DNA of 64,000 nucleotides. Source: Hofstenia miamia. Lineage: Eukaryota; Xenacoelomorpha; Acoela. The first letter of the stretch is position 1. Each line of letters begins with the position of its first letter. The translations under genes were made by a program, and so were the position numbers. The DNA is taken from positions 1,615,229 through 1,679,228 of the forward strand of contig SCFE01000102.1 of NCBI GenBank assembly GCA_004352715.1, written 5' to 3'. A model generated the notes under the pieces. That model saw only the letters and a program-made list of their open reading frames with translations. It was not told the origin of the DNA and made no database searches. Of this stretch, positions 45,198-58,800 are shown piece by piece.

Positions 45198-46750
45198 CTA
45201 ATTTATAATAAAAACCCCTAACTCATTCCACATATTAATTAAATATCAAAACGAAGTCATTCATTTCTGTTCCTAACCTCATTAATAAATACCTTTCGTC
45301 AAAAAATTTCATTTTATCCGATGTAAATTTCTTATTTATAGCTTGTTCACTCTAGCAGTGAAGTAAAAAACTGCCTAATTAATTATAATTTTGCTATATT
45401 TTATAAACACGTCGTAATTCGTTATTGAATACACACCCAGGGTGAACAGAATGTCGATAATATCAAACATTCTGAAATCATATCTACAATATTCATTGCA
45501 AACGTTTCGGTCTAGGAAAAGCACCAAATCCATATATATATATATATACAGTATATATATATGTGTATATATATAATAATTTCTCTCCTCTGAATATTAT
45601 ATTTCAATTCTCAACATCTTTATGCAGAAATCTCTAAAAATTTGCATTTAATTCAAACAAACTTCGTCATTATATGTTCATTTTCATAATTATATATATA
45701 TATATTGATTTTTAAAAATAAGTCATATTCATATATACATGATGTATAATGGAAGCCTAACCAGTGTAAAATGCAGATAGAAATGTTATCAAATTTTGAA
45801 ATTCCTTTAGAAATTTTGTTAGTGAAATTTTAAGCATGGTCTGAGACGTTTTTTTATTGATATGACATTTTGTCCCTTGAACGCTACAATTAGTGTTGTT
45901 TTAAAAAAAAATGTTGCACATTAGTTATTGCAAATTAAAAACAAGGGTATTGGTGCCGTTACGAATAGAACTTTTACGAATACAAGTAAGGCTTCTTAGG
46001 ATACAGGTATAAGAAATACCTTACCCACACAGAACTAAAGCCAACCCGTCCAACGAGTGCGCTCGGGCAAAACTGGGTAGTCGCATATAAGTATTAATGA
46101 CTGTATATCACTAATGTTTATATATATACAAGATGATTACCATTCTCAATTGGCCTTTTCTTATTGAGAGCAATTCTCCGATTATATCCAAATGAGTATT
46201 TTCACATTGGTTGCCATTGTTTATAAATGATATTAGATTATTCAAAATTCGGACCAACCCTTGCCTCTAGCCCATGTCCAATAAAACATAGAAAATGTAT
46301 GCAATTTCAATTTAAAAGTAATTATACCAACTTTGTTAACTACTTGTTGCCTAATTATGGGTGCTATAGTTACGTCAGAGTAGTTTGTATGGCATGTTGT
46401 CGAAATGGCAAATTGCTGAAAAAACATTGTTAATATATTGTGAAATGATTAAGAAATTTTAGCATTACCGACAATCTCAACTATAGCCCATTACTGTGAA
46501 ATCTTACTAAACAATGTATTTTATATTACTAAAACTCAGACAAAAGCGTTGTAAACTTCTCTGGATCATATTATAAAGGCTCCTTAATTTGGGAAAGATT
46601 AAACGAAGTTCAAAATTGGACTATATATATATATTTATATTTATATACATGTAAATAAATTTTGGCAGAATTTATAAAAAAAGTATTTAAAAATTGCTAT
46701 TAAAGCCATCTATTTACATACTGTAACAAAATATATAAGTATATAACATG
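45198..46750. other. gene-free stretch with TA/GTATA microsatellites
   Basis: TA-rich tracts occur at 45533-45575, 45693-45708 and 46621-46645. Frames of about 60-68 codons lack domains. Nothing else was identified. Confidence 0.45.
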
Positions 46751-46759
46751 TATAAATAG

Positions 46760-46975
46760 TTAGTTATCGTTTTCGTTTAAATGCTCAAAGTAATTTCTAT
46801 TGTTTGCTGTGCATCTTCTAAAGTTCAAAGAAATTTTCACAAAAACAGCAAACAATCTCTGACAACTACACTCACTAGTATAACCTTCTCCTAAAGTTTC
46901 ATTTATTTTGTGGGCTGCACCAGTGCCACTTAAACCTCTTTTCCAACAATAATATACAATCAAATTCTTTGCTTG
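46760..46975 (-). pseudogene. mariner-type transposase N-terminal helix-turn-helix fragment
   Basis: The 67-codon minus-strand frame reads KRGLSGTGAAHKINETLGEG then SECSCQRLFAVF, matching the spacing of the first DNA-binding helices of mariner transposases (short helix, A-A--I turn, G-G, then CQRWF-like recognition helix). Trp of the recognition helix is Leu here. Nothing of the catalytic domain follows. The fragment is too short to be functional. The alternative, a chance match, is possible but the motif order is good. Confidence 0.5.
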
Positions 46976-47259
46976 TTAAAACGGGAGCTATTGGTTTCTG
47001 AAATCAATAGACTTCTGTATAATTAAGATAGTTTTCGCAATTGATTTGTTCACTCACAGTGAACGGCGAATGGAAAGTGACTAGTGACTAGCAAATAAGA
47101 GTGAGGGATTCCTTGAATTGACTAAATTCCTGGAATTGTTGCTAAAATTAGTTCAAACAATTTAATTGCAAATACCTATAAATTTAAAATCCAAAATAAT
47201 GAAAATCCACCAACACTTGTTACACGCACCTGTATATATATATATATATATACGCATAA

Positions 47260-48674
47260 ATATTTGTTTCATGGCTACTAAATCAAATGGTTTAATTACA
47301 AATGATAAATATTTAACCAGAGTTGTTTGATCTGCAAATCTTAACGTAATAAAAATTTAACGGAAATTTAAAGCTATCAAATATATAATGATAAATAACT
47401 ACCTAGACTGCGTTTAAAAATATCTTTATGTAAAACTTATTGCAATGATATTTAATATAATTGCAAAATAACAGGAGCTAACGAGCAATATTATTGTTGG
47501 AGGCGCTGCACTAAGGTCTTTACCATACAAAGCTTAAATTTCTTAATTTTAAGAATTAATGTTTAAAAAGGGAAATATTTTAGGGGAGTGGGGGCTTGAG
47601 CCTTCCTAGTTACCCTTGTTCTTTAGGCTCTGGCAAAAAAAGTTCCTGCAGTTATCTTTTTAGGAGCTACTGCTTAGATAAACAACTAAATAATATATGA
47701 GTGAGGATTTTTCAAGTCTCTTGAAATTTTACGCAGATACTCGTCGACAGGTTTCAGTGGCGTCGGCACATGGGTAAACATATCGGCGGCTGTGGGTCTA
47801 GTTAGGAAGACTTCAATTAAAAATCTAATGAATATAGCAACAAAAAATAATTTTTTGACATCAGAAGGAGTTTGATAGAAAAATATATGTGAAAAGAACA
47901 AAATGATCGAAAAAATTAGCATTTCATAACCAGTACTATTATAAATAATGAGTTAATTGATTTTTANATATTTGTTTCATGGCTACTAAATCAAATGGTT
48001 TAATTACAAATGATAAATATTTAACCAGAGTTGTTTGATCTGCAAATCTTAACGTAATAAAAATTTAACGGAAATTTAAAGCTATCAAATATATAATGAT
48101 AAATAACTACCTAGACTGCGTTTAAAAATATCTTTATGTAAAACTTATTGCAATGATATTTAATATAATTGCAAAATAACAGGAGCTAACGAGCAATATT
48201 ATTGTTGGAGGCGCTGCACTAAGGTCTTTACCATACAAAGCTTAAATTTCTTAATTTTAAGAATTAATGTTTAAAAAGGGAAATATTTTAGGGGAGTGGG
48301 GGCTTGAGCCTTCCTAGTTACCCTTGTTCTTTAGGCTCTGGCAAAAAAAGTTCCTGCAGTTATCTTTTTAGGAGCTACTGCTTAGATAAACAACTAAATA
48401 ATATATGAGTGAGGATTTTTCAAGTCTCTTGAAATTTTACGCAGATACTCGTCGACAGGTTTCAGTGGCGTCGGCACATGGGTAAACATATCGGCGGCTG
48501 TGGGTCTAGTTAGGAAGACTTCAATTAAAAATCTAATGAATATAGCAACAAAAAATAATTTTTTGACATCAGAAGGAGTTTGATAGAAAAATATATGTGA
48601 AAAGAACAAAATGATCGAAAAAATTAGCATTTCATAACCAGTACTATTATAAATAATGAGTTAATTGATTTTTA
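47260..48674. repeat. exact 707-bp tandem duplication across one N
   Basis: 47260-47966 and 47968-48674 appear identical, including a 78-codon minus-strand frame in each (47686-47922 and 48394-48630). The single N at 47967 marks the join. Perfect identity in otherwise decayed DNA argues for an assembly artefact. The frame has a hydrophobic N-terminal stretch (MLIFSIILFFSHIFF) but no recognisable family. Confidence 0.9.
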
Positions 48675-48735
48675 TGCTAAACAGCTAGCTACCATATATT
48701 TTATTTTGTACTAGTCTATTTTTCAATTATAGCGT

Positions 48736-49651
48736 AAAATTGGGTAATTCGAACATCTTTTTGAGGGTTTTTAAATTTTTTTTGTCATTTTTAATGATGC
48801 TATGATCCTATAAATGGAAATGGGGCGTTATTTAAAATATGTAATGACCCGGTAACCTCAAGCTTTATAGAGATTTGTCTGTATAATTTCTACGAGAGGT
48901 ACTTAAAAAATGGGTTAATTCGGACAATAACAAGTTTTGCATTTCAAACTGAACAGAAACGGTCTAAATCAAATGTAAATATTGCAAGCTGAAGTTAAAA
49001 TGAGTCTATGTTCACTGGGAACACTAGAAAAATCGATCAACGCTTCCATTGTAGCTGTAGCACTTGCCACAGAACCACTTGGCACAAGTAACACATTGGA
49101 TCCAGTTCGGTAAACTGGACTTCATAAAGCGACAGGACAGCTTGGGCATGTTTCGTCTTCATCACTTGAGGACGACGAACTTAAAGAATATTCTTCATCT
49201 CTCATGTTGCACTTTCTTAGTCCGCGTCCTATTTCTTCTCCCCGCCCTCTTCTTCGTACTCGACCTGCACTGAGCTCCGTTTCGGGTGAAATTCTATCTC
49301 ATCGTATGTATATGGGTACAATAACTTACCAGCTACAAACGAGTGACTGAATTAATAAGTGTTTCTAATGGTACTTCAGCAAGCCAGCCCATTTCAACCT
49401 ACAGCAAAGCTTTGTGGTGGATTAAACCTGATGGAAAATAGTAAAATTAGTTATTTTTCAACTTTTTTTAATTTCAAATATAATGTAGCTGTGAATACAT
49501 TGAAAAAAATTTTCGCGTGTACTGATAAATGCCAGTTGATTCATGTATATCTAACTAAAAAAATGCATTTCGATCTCACTAGAAGCATCTAACAATTTTC
49601 ATTGGTCGATTAAATATAAAAAGTGACAAGGTGTCCGAATTACCCCATTTT
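48736..49651 (-). mobile_element. 916-bp pogo-like DNA transposon deletion derivative
   Basis: Left end AAAATTGGGTAATTCGAACA (48736-48755) and right end (49632-49651, reverse complement AAAATGGGGTAATTCGGACA) match at 18 of 20 positions. A third related motif lies at about 48907. Inside, the minus strand at about 49150-49024 encodes a zinc-binding tail, WIQCVTCAKWFCGKC, just before a stop. This kind of C-terminal zinc module ends many pogo/jerky-type (DDE_1) transposases. The rest of the transposase is missing. A serine/acidic run precedes the zinc module in another frame. It is non-autonomous. Confidence 0.6.
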
Positions 49652-49879
49652 GCGGTACCGTCTTGGAATGAATTGTTTGATTTTGATTTCTACGAAATTG
49701 ATAAAATGTTATTAAGCCAATGAAATGAACTGTTCCGTCACATTGTGTTAGCAGCAATATGCAACTGTTCCTTTATCATTTGACTAGTGAATAAATTTTT
49801 CGTCTGAAATGGAGATGACGACTATACAGGTTTTGCAAATTTATTTTCACTGGAAGGAAAAATACTTTGCCACTAACCA

Positions 49880-50815
49880 CTTTCATAAATGAAATTTTAC
49901 CGCAGTATCCCGCAACAATGACAATTTTATATTCTTATGAAAAGATAGATATCTCTGAATTGTTTTTTAGGGTTATGGATCATTCATAGAAAAATTTAAA
50001 GGCAATTTTTTAGGTATTTTGTCAATTCGTTCAAATTTATTAGGCTATTAGCAAATTTTCCATGAAATATGTAAAAATTTATTTTAATATTTTGTATATG
50101 GAATCTCTCAGTTTTTTTTCAGAAACAGTTTCTTGAGAAATACTAAGAGATTGAAATCTTAAAACAAAACACGTTAAAGTTTTCCATATCTTCAAGAAAT
50201 TCTCTGCAACCCTATAAATTTCTTTATTGTAATATGGGCACATCTATTGATGAACGTGCGCAAAATAATGCTGAATATTTGAACAAAAGTCTGTCATCTT
50301 CATTGATGTTATCAGACTCTTCAACTGCCATAAATTTCGAATAATTTAAGTCGGGAAATATGTGAATATCATCATCTCATCAACTTCTCTAATAATAAAA
50401 GTTCACCGCTATAACCACTACTAGAAATGAAATTTTACCGTTTTATACCGCAAAAATGGCAATTTTTATTTTCGTGTGAAATTTTTTGGGTCATGGATCA
50501 TTCGTAGAAAACTTTAAAGGTAATTTCTTAGGTATTTTGTCATTTTAGTCAATTTTATTAGAGTAGTATCAAATTTTCCATGAAATATGTAAACTTTTCT
50601 TTTAATATTTTGTATATGAAATGTCTTAGTTTTGTTTCAGAAACATTTTCTTGAGAAATACTTAGAGATTCTAAATCTTAACGTTATCTGCATAACTTTC
50701 ATGCCACGGCAGGTTGTTCTTAATTGTTCCACTAACCACCGCAATGTGTAAATCATTACGCGGTATACCGTACTGCTGCATATCGCGGTATTACCACACC
50801 GCACTCATCTCTAGT
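49880..50815. repeat. internally repeated segment, possibly a hAT-like nonautonomous element
   Basis: 49895-50160 and 50425-50690 are direct repeats about 540 bp apart (shared blocks TGAAATTTTACCG, TTTTCCATGAAATATGTAAA, TTCTTGAGAAATACT). The right edge, 50760-50815, is rich in CGGTATACCG-like text and ends CCGCACTCATCTCTAG, whose reverse complement resembles hAT termini. No matching left terminus was found, so the class is tentative. Confidence 0.35.
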
Positions 50816-53200
50816 CTGAAACAAAACAATTATTGCGTTATCTGCCATTGGAGTATGACATACCCCAACTAAAAATACTGCCAATAAAGTACATATTGTT
50901 CACAAATAAAAACTGGTAATATAAATGTTTAAATAAAACACAATTTGTACATAATATATGCTTTGCCTTGAATCAGAATTAAATTTGGGGTTTTCTTAGA
51001 AATCAATAATAATATTCCTGAATTTTATGCACTCACATGCATACATTCTTTTTTGAACTGATCTTTCTAGATAATTTTGATTTGCATTCAGCATAGTGTA
51101 AATTATGATTGCCTCTTGCAAAGAGTGACTTAGGTTTGAGCTAATTCTGTCTAATATTTGCTTGTGGACCATTTGATAGCTTGATAGTCAGCAATGTTTA
51201 GAATTTTTTGCCAATTTCATACTAGTATCCGAATTTTCGTCCTATTCCAATATATGTCCTCATAAGATACATTTTAAAATAAAATAGTCTACAGATTTAT
51301 GAGTCCATTTGTAGTGCATGTATGCATATAGAGTATGTATATACCTCTTCTTTCAAAAGGATTACTATGCTGATGAATTTCAGGAAAGTGATTCTGCAGG
51401 AAGTGAAAAAGCTACACTCTCATTCAATTGATTTATTCCTAGTACTGGTCCAACAATAAAGTTATCAATATTTCGTTAAGTTGCACAACCTGTGTGATTT
51501 GACTGTTCACAATATATATAAGGTTCATGCAATTGATTATTGCTAGATATTTTATCTTCATAGTTATATTTTTTGGCATTCAGAATTGCAATATCATCTT
51601 CATTGAATTTATCAGTTTCTTCAACTGCTATAAGCTTCGAATCATTTATGTCTGGAGATATGTGAATATCATCATCTCATCAACTTTCTTTAATATTGCT
51701 TGAATAACCAAAATTTTTGATATCTAACTACACAACATCCTTTTCCACGACATGCTTAAGCAGTAAATTTTAATGTATCTTTACTTGATATATTCGAAAA
51801 ACAGGCCTATGAAAGATTAAGTAATATCTTCGTTGAAAAATCTACTAAGTTTCTATGTGAGGTATCACATACCCACAATTGTCTCTAGAAGATAATAGCT
51901 GTGTAAACATTTTGTTAAAAATAAAGCTAATGAGTGAAAACATATTTAAGTGTCTGCTTATAAAATAATAGCAAAAGTCACAAAATCACTTGGTATTAAA
52001 GTGAATAGGTTTGATCAATGTTGGAGGAGGCATAACATACCCTGAAAATCGAGGAACCACTAAAAACTTAATAGAAATCAAATCATTGACGAAATTATAG
52101 AAATCAATTGAAAACTTAGTTACTCAATTCTTCCAAAAGAAATCCAATCCATTTGTAAAATTTAAAAAGCTTTTCAATCTTCAAAAATTCAGATATTAAG
52201 TCAGAAGAAACTATTATCTCTAAAAATTATCTTAATTACAAGATATCTAGGCCTTATGCATACAATTAATGAGCAATATATAGGACAACTCATTTGATGT
52301 TGCAAGGTCTAATTTTGAAATGAATATCCTAGATTTTTGTGATATTTGTACCAATGCTAGTTTACTCATTGCATCCATAAGGATAGAAACACTTTTGTCC
52401 ACAATTTCAAACGATTTTCTTGAAACTTATTTAGAACCTACTGTAATTTCAATTGGTGTGCAATTAAGGTGGCCCCTACTATAATCTTCATTTATTAAAC
52501 CTGTAGAGACTATAATAGAAAGCCTAGAATAGGAATTATTTTGGATCCGTAATTGCAATGTCTAAGAAGTAAGTAGTTAGTAACCTGAGACAAGACTATA
52601 GTTAATAATCATATATACTTTATTATGTCAATCAATTTCTATTTTGGTGTTGCAGTAATAATATCAGTGCATTTTGCTTATATGTATCTAATTGACCTCT
52701 TGGCTTAAACAAACTTTGCGAGGAAATACATATAGTAATTCCTAGCAATTGTAAATAACAAGTAGGTGCAACAATCAGTTTTGCAGAAAACCATAAGAAT
52801 TCTTCTGTAGCAGTTCAGCTAGAATCAATTCAGTTTAGCCTTGACCAACCATTGTTGTTTTACATATCTTTTTTATTATGATAGTGATGATAAAAATCAG
52901 ATAGGCCCTGATGACAATTTGGGAATTGAGCTTTAACAAACACCCTGAATTGTGATCACAATAGGGTGTGTACATGTATGGCTAATAACTAAAAACTTGT
53001 CACTTCCTCTTCATTTGTGCAAATGCACATAATAGTTTATACTGCAGTTAAATCATGTCTGTTGGCCTGCATGAATGCATGCTAACTACATGCTATTTAT
53101 CTTATTTATTATTCTATATGTAGGTCTAGGGATAATAAACTTTATTGAGATAGATAATACACAGTGAGGCACATAAGTAGTTATAATAAGCAAGATTCCT
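50816..53200. other. gene-free stretch with one dispersed repeat
   Basis: A ~110-bp block at 51594-51700 repeats 50281-50390 (TCATCTTCATTGA then GTGAATATCATCATCTCATCAACTT). No other recognisable feature or reading frame of note. Confidence 0.4.
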
Positions 53201-53800
53201 GGTCACAAACTGACCTTTTGTCCTCTGCTGACTTAGAGATATCAATCTAGTGCTAAATCCTGACTCATGACATTTATGAGAATGAATCATTATGATATTT
53301 ATGGGGCTCAGTTTTTACAATGATTCATATACATGTTATTTACATGTTGGGGCCATTTTAGCTTACAATGATTCATATTCATATGTTTTGCTATATTGAC
53401 TGATTTATATGATAGTAACTAATTTATGTTGCTAATTTCATTACATGTTTTTGTTAATATACCTGGCTATATCACACATTTATTTAGTTTGCAAGCACAC
53501 ATTTTGTTTGCATACATTAATTAACACACTGCTGACTAGTTTATCCATGTATTTCACTTGTTTAAACCAGTTCTATGTACAATGTTTATCACATTTTCAG
53601 AATCTAACATTACATGCAAAAAGGCTACACATCATTTTTATTAAAATACACTGTTAACATGTTTTATCATATCATGTTTTCCAACCAATGAATACTTTTG
53701 ATAAATTTCCCATATATTTCCATTGGCTGGTCAATTTAAATAGTCACCTCATTTCATTGGTTAAAATCATTATTTTTCTTCTACACAAACTCGCCCTTCT
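53201..53800. repeat. left terminal repeat end of Polinton P3
   Basis: Starting at GGTCACAAACTGACCTTTTG, this shares its terminus and ordered internal blocks (CATGTTGGGGCC, TTGTTAATATACCTGGCTATATCACAC) with the P2 ends. It is shorter and more diverged. The inverted partner is not in the window: the element is interrupted at 60146 and the window ends at 64000. Confidence 0.7.
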
Positions 53801-53811
53801 TCTTCTTGGCA

Positions 53812-53990
53812 AATGGCTGTTGAAACACTAACATCCAGCTCATTGGGTAGCCTATTTGATGATCTATGCACAACCCCACCACCGTCATATGGTTATAACC
53901 CATTAACACAGAAGATGATGGCCCACCACCTGCAGCTGTAAAAGAAAAACACGAAGCTCAACACAAACAAAGACATCCTATAGTCAATAA
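53812..53990 (+). pseudogene. possible short P3 leader ORF, frameshifted
   Basis: ATG 53812 opens 42 codons (MAVETLTSSSLGSLFDDL, then a proline-rich turn) to a TAA. A different frame continues with DGPPPAAVKEKHEAQHKQ. It lies directly after the terminal repeat and before the conserved short ORF. No family was recognised and it may be chance. Confidence 0.25.
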
Positions 53991-54094
53991 TAATGCAATT
54001 GTCTTCCCCATCTCCAACATGAGCAAAGGATGATAATGTTTTATAACATTTCAAAGAGATTAATTCCCAACCATCAACATGTATTTTTTCAAGC

Positions 54095-54358
54095 ATGGGT
54101 CCTGCTAGTGAACTACTGAAAAAACTCTGGCTAACAATTGAGGATGTTGTTCAGTTGAACACAAGATATGTTGTCACACTGAAGATGAGACTAGAAAATG
54201 GGTTTTACTACTTTCTACCTAAATGCTATGTCAATGCATTGGGTGAAAATTACAAGGCTTTGATAAATAAAAAACTATTCCACAATGATGACATGGAAAT
54301 TGAATTTGATGATATTGTAAATTGCATTGTATTGGAGTTTAGTAAAATAAAAATATAG
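54095..54358 (+). CDS. short conserved Polinton-associated ORF (P3 copy)
   Basis: Intact 87 codons from ATG. The pattern YVVTLKMRLENGFYYFLPKC, an alternating beta-like stretch, matches the P1 ORF at 7758-8132 in spacing and key aromatic and proline positions. The end is acidic and hydrophobic (MEIEFDDIVNCIVLEF). Of the P3 genes seen, it alone is unbroken. It lies about 300 bp inside the terminal repeat end, the position where P2 has its subterminal spacer. The function is unknown to me. A small OB-like DNA-binding protein is a speculation from the strand pattern and its replication-gene company. Confidence 0.55.
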   Translation: MGPASELLKKLWLTIEDVVQLNTRYVVTLKMRLENGFYYFLPKCYVNALGENYKALINKKLFHNDDMEIEFDDIVNCIVLEFSKIKI

Positions 54359-55149
54359 TTTTGTTTTCTCTCTATCTTTTTTCTACATGTACTAGTTTTT
54401 ATTTTTATAAAAATAATGCTAGTAAAATAAACTGAAAAATCATTAATTATTATTAGTTACAAGGGTTTTACAACAAACTCTTTAAATTTATATTGATTAT
54501 TATTAGTAAATGGTGTTAATAATATACCTCATTGTTGTTGAATGTTCATTTAACACACAAATTTAAAATAGTCCTTTATACAGTCTGTAGAATTTTGCAT
54601 AATTTGTGGATGCCAATATCTGTGATCAAGTAAATTTTCCACAGGCCAAGAGATAAACCAACTTAAAAACTCATGCTTCATTTTATATCATGCTCTAAAC
54701 CAAAATTATGAAAATTATGTTCATACCACTTGAAAGTTTTTTGTATATGTCCTGGCAAACAATCAAAATTTTCCTTTGATTGGCATACTGTAATAATGTA
54801 TATTTTGCCATCCACCAAAATTAATAGTTTCTTAATATAGTAAGTGTTGTTGTACACATTTATATGCACTTTGAAAAACACATTATTAGAAAATTTTGTA
54901 CATAATGCCATGACTAATGAATTATCAACCAACTATCCAAAAAGAAAACATGTGAGAAAATGATAAATAATTTTGTAATTGAAATAAAACACTCAATTGC
55001 AGGGCAATACAATTTTGGTATAGTTTTTGGCATTAGAATAAAAAGCTTACAAGCAATTTTGCTCTACTCAGCATTGTCAATTTATTATAAATAATTATTA
55101 ATTAAAAAATAGAAATTTATTTTTATATTTTCAAATATTAACATTAACA
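54359..55149. other. P3 spacer with unassigned minus-strand frame (54932-54678)
   Basis: The 84-codon frame begins MVDNSLVMALCTKF and ends FKWYEHNFHNFGLEHDIK. It has no known domain and no homologue elsewhere in the window. It could be a Polinton accessory gene or chance. Confidence 0.3.
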
Positions 55150-55810
55150 TGTTTTGTTTGTTTCAAAAATATTTCACAAAATCAGTGTTTTCATTCATGA
55201 GGTCTAAAAACCATTATTTCACCAGTAAGTTTTCTAATTTTGATTAATAATAAATATTTCATCTATATATTACATTTTTCCCAATTTTTTGCTTTGTAAT
55301 TAAAAACAAGTGATAATTTTAGCATTTGTCATGTATTTTGCAAAAAATCATGAATTTACTAACACTATTTGATATTGTAAATTTTAATAAACACAAAAGC
55401 TATATTTTGATTTGTAATTTAAGCTAAGTTATATTTTTACCAACTTTTAACATGTATTTTGTGAAAGCAACAAATTTACTAATATTTGATATTCTAACTT
55501 GTAATAAAGGCAAAAGCATTTTTCGCATTGAAAATTTAAGCAAGTGATAATTTTGCTATTTAACATGTATTTCATGAAAATTGTGGGCTTACCACTATTA
55601 GTTATTTCTAACTTATAATAAAATGAGAGATATGCCTTAATCTTTTTCAAAAAATGGAAATAGAGTATATGAATAAATTTAGCAAAATTTCTATGTAACA
55701 TTTATCATCACTGATTACAATAAATTTGAATAGAATTTTCCACCTATGCTGCCAACATGTATTTGGGAAAATCATATCTTTACTAATTCAATGTTGTATT
55801 TCGTAATAAA
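55150..55810. repeat. diverged satellite-like array inside P3
   Basis: At least four imperfect copies of a roughly 115-bp unit containing CATGTATTTTGTGAAA, TTACTAATATTTGATATT and AAGTGATAATTTTGC, at about 55329, 55451, 55564 and 55757. Long frames through it are by-products of the repeat. Confidence 0.55.
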
Positions 55811-58800
55811 AGAGATTTTTTTAAACACAGTTAACTTACATCATTTAGTGAAAATAATGTATACAATTAATATTTTACCTTTTAATTACATATACATAAT
55901 GGGTGAGGTTAATAATAATAGCATTTAGTATTCTACATTTCTAAAAAATGGATGGAAGTGTAAATATACAAGTATATAAAAGTTGCACAATCACTAGACA
56001 AAAGATAGCTTTACAGTCTGTTCATTATTGTTTTTGGCTTTTGTCATTTAACTACCAATTAATAGAGATATCTCATCTTCTTTGGAAATTTGGCATACAT
56101 ACCTTCATAGTAGAAAAAAATATTGGTTACAGTTTAACTTTATCCTTATTGCTCATCAAATCCTAATTTCCATGCTCATCATGTCTTTTATGAATTGCCA
56201 TTCAGCAATTTGAATATCAAACAGGGATATCATAACCCCACTTGGATTTTCTGTAACATCTTCAAGTGTCTTGAAAAGATTGTTAAACAACATTATTTGC
56301 TTTCTATGCTTTCTTTAAATTTCTTGAAAAACACATTTTGCCCATTTCTCTCTCAATTTTTGCAGGTTTATGGAACTCTGCAAGTTAAAGATTTTAAGCC
56401 TTTTACAAGCCTGAAAATTTCAAAATTGTGCCCTCTAATGGGAAAATAATTTTTGATATTTGGAGAGAGCTCATGCAAAAAATTGGCAATGGAATTTGAA
56501 AATTAAAAGTTTTTTTAAATTCCCAACATTAGAAGTTGATATAAATTTGTTAATAAGTATGAATTTTTAAATTTTTTATACCATTTATTTGAAAAATAAA
56601 TTTTTTTTAAAAAAATATTTTTTCATTTTTTCACACTAATGATCTGAATTTTGATCAGAAATTTCAGAAATTTCAAGATAAAAATTTCACAAAACCATAT
56701 TTGGGTTGTTGTTGATATTATATATTTATTTTAGCAGGCTATAGCAATAAAAATTTTAAAGATATCACAGCTCCATTTGAATTTTTAAGTAGCAAATTTC
56801 ACTGCAAAAATTTGTTTTGCAACATGCTTAGTTCTAAGATAAATATTAGCTAAGCAAGGCTGGCCAGAGCTGGGGAATTTTTTCAAAAAAGATATTTTCT
56901 TTAACAACTTTTTTTGGTCCCTTCACAATATGGAAAGCTTTAAAAATTTTAACTAAGACAAGTTTTTCTCAAAATTAAAAATTCAGAAATTAGAAATTTT
57001 TACTTTGAGATATTTGCAGTAATACAAGAAATAACATTCAAAAACAATTTTCCCAAAAGTCCCTGTCAATCTTCCATAATAGAAATGTTCTCTTTTAGAC
57101 ATGAATATTATAGGATGGGTTAGTAATTTTTTAAAAATTATAGTGATTTTTTTGAAAAAAAGTATCTAAAAAACTGCATTTTGTTTTTAATTTTGTTAAT
57201 CTTTAACATTTTGTTTAGTAATATTTCACTTCATACTAGGATACCCCTATAAACTTGCAAAAAATCAGTGTTTTTTTAAAAGTATATCATTGATGATGAA
57301 AATGGACATTATGGATAAACTTTGAAAATTCATTTACATTTTACTCCATTTTATTGATATCCGCAATCAATTCTGTCAATTTCTTTGAGATTTTGCCATG
57401 GTTATTGAATATACTGGGATTTCTGGGTTTTTTTAATATTATTTTTTTGGAGCATTGGAACATAGTTTAATTATTTATATCATGTTTACCTTAATGTTAG
57501 TATTCCTTCTACATCATTATTATTATTTAATTAGATGTATACATACACATTTGTATGGGATATGAAAAAGACAATTACACATATATATTTATAGAATATC
57601 TACGATACAATATTCTAAATAGTTCCTGTGATTAAAAGAGAGTCTTACACTTTTTTCCTTATCACCATCTTCAAATAATGTAGAAGCTTGTGAAATTGCA
57701 AAGTCTTTTGTAAACCCATCTTTGTGAAGTTTATCAGCATTTGCTTTAATTATTTCCCATGCTGTGAATGTATGTGGGAGATTTCTAAAGTTGACATATC
57801 AATTTTAAAATCTTCATCACTCCTGAAACCTACATTGCAACTGCACTGTCCTTCTGAAGCGTGAAATTGAACATGCAAAATTTTATTGTTCAAGAGTGGC
57901 ATGTTCTCATAATTAATGAGCTCAATATTTTTCAATACGCACATCTGGTGTTCCATCACTGCAATTTTTTGTAGAGTGCTGACAAGGCTATATTCAAAAA
58001 CTGTGTAGGCTTCCATCATTTCAAAAAAATGGGAATGTTTGTTTATAATACAAAATGTATGGGGTCACAAGTTTTATGATAGGCTAATTTCACTCTTTTA
58101 AAAAATATCTATACATGGTAATATTTAATAATAGTAATACCAACTTCATTTTAAAAAATTTTAATTTGTATGTTTACATGACCCAGATAAAGGAAACAAA
58201 TCTCAATTATGTTAGAATTCATGTGTTTAGCTTATGTTCCATTCAGGATCTTCCAAAATTTTGCCTGGAAACCAATTAGTCAAATTTTAAGAAAACACTT
58301 CAAACTAGGAATGATTTTGTTTGGATGTACTAATTGCTGCAACATTCTAAATTTAAAAAAACACATGTGTTAAAATGTTTCTAATTTAATTAGCACAGAC
58401 TACTTGAGAGTAAAAACTTTCCCTAATTGAAATTACTCAGGAATTGCTAATTGGGTAATGAACTCCTTCTTGCACAAGTTTATCAACCAACCAGAACTTG
58501 TTATTTATCACATTAAATTTTTTAAAATTAATATTTTTACTTTCATTCCAACTTTTGTTAAACTAGTTTGCTTTATTTTCAACGTTTGCTTTTAATTAAA
58601 AATGTCATTCACCAACATTTCTGATTTTTTCTCATCTGGAATTCCAACATCACAATAACATATTTTAAAAAACTTCTCTCTGAATTAAAGAACAAAGGTC
58701 TCATGTTTCCACTATCAGTAAGCAACATATGCATTTTTGAATCATGGAATGTAATAAATATTAATGTCTATTCTCTAAACAAACAATGCATTGTGCCAGC

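Noticed and set aside
47686-48630. Duplicated 78-codon gene with hydrophobic N-terminus as a tandem gene family
   Set aside because: The copies are identical through non-coding flanks and joined by an N, so it is more likely an assembly duplication than a gene family.
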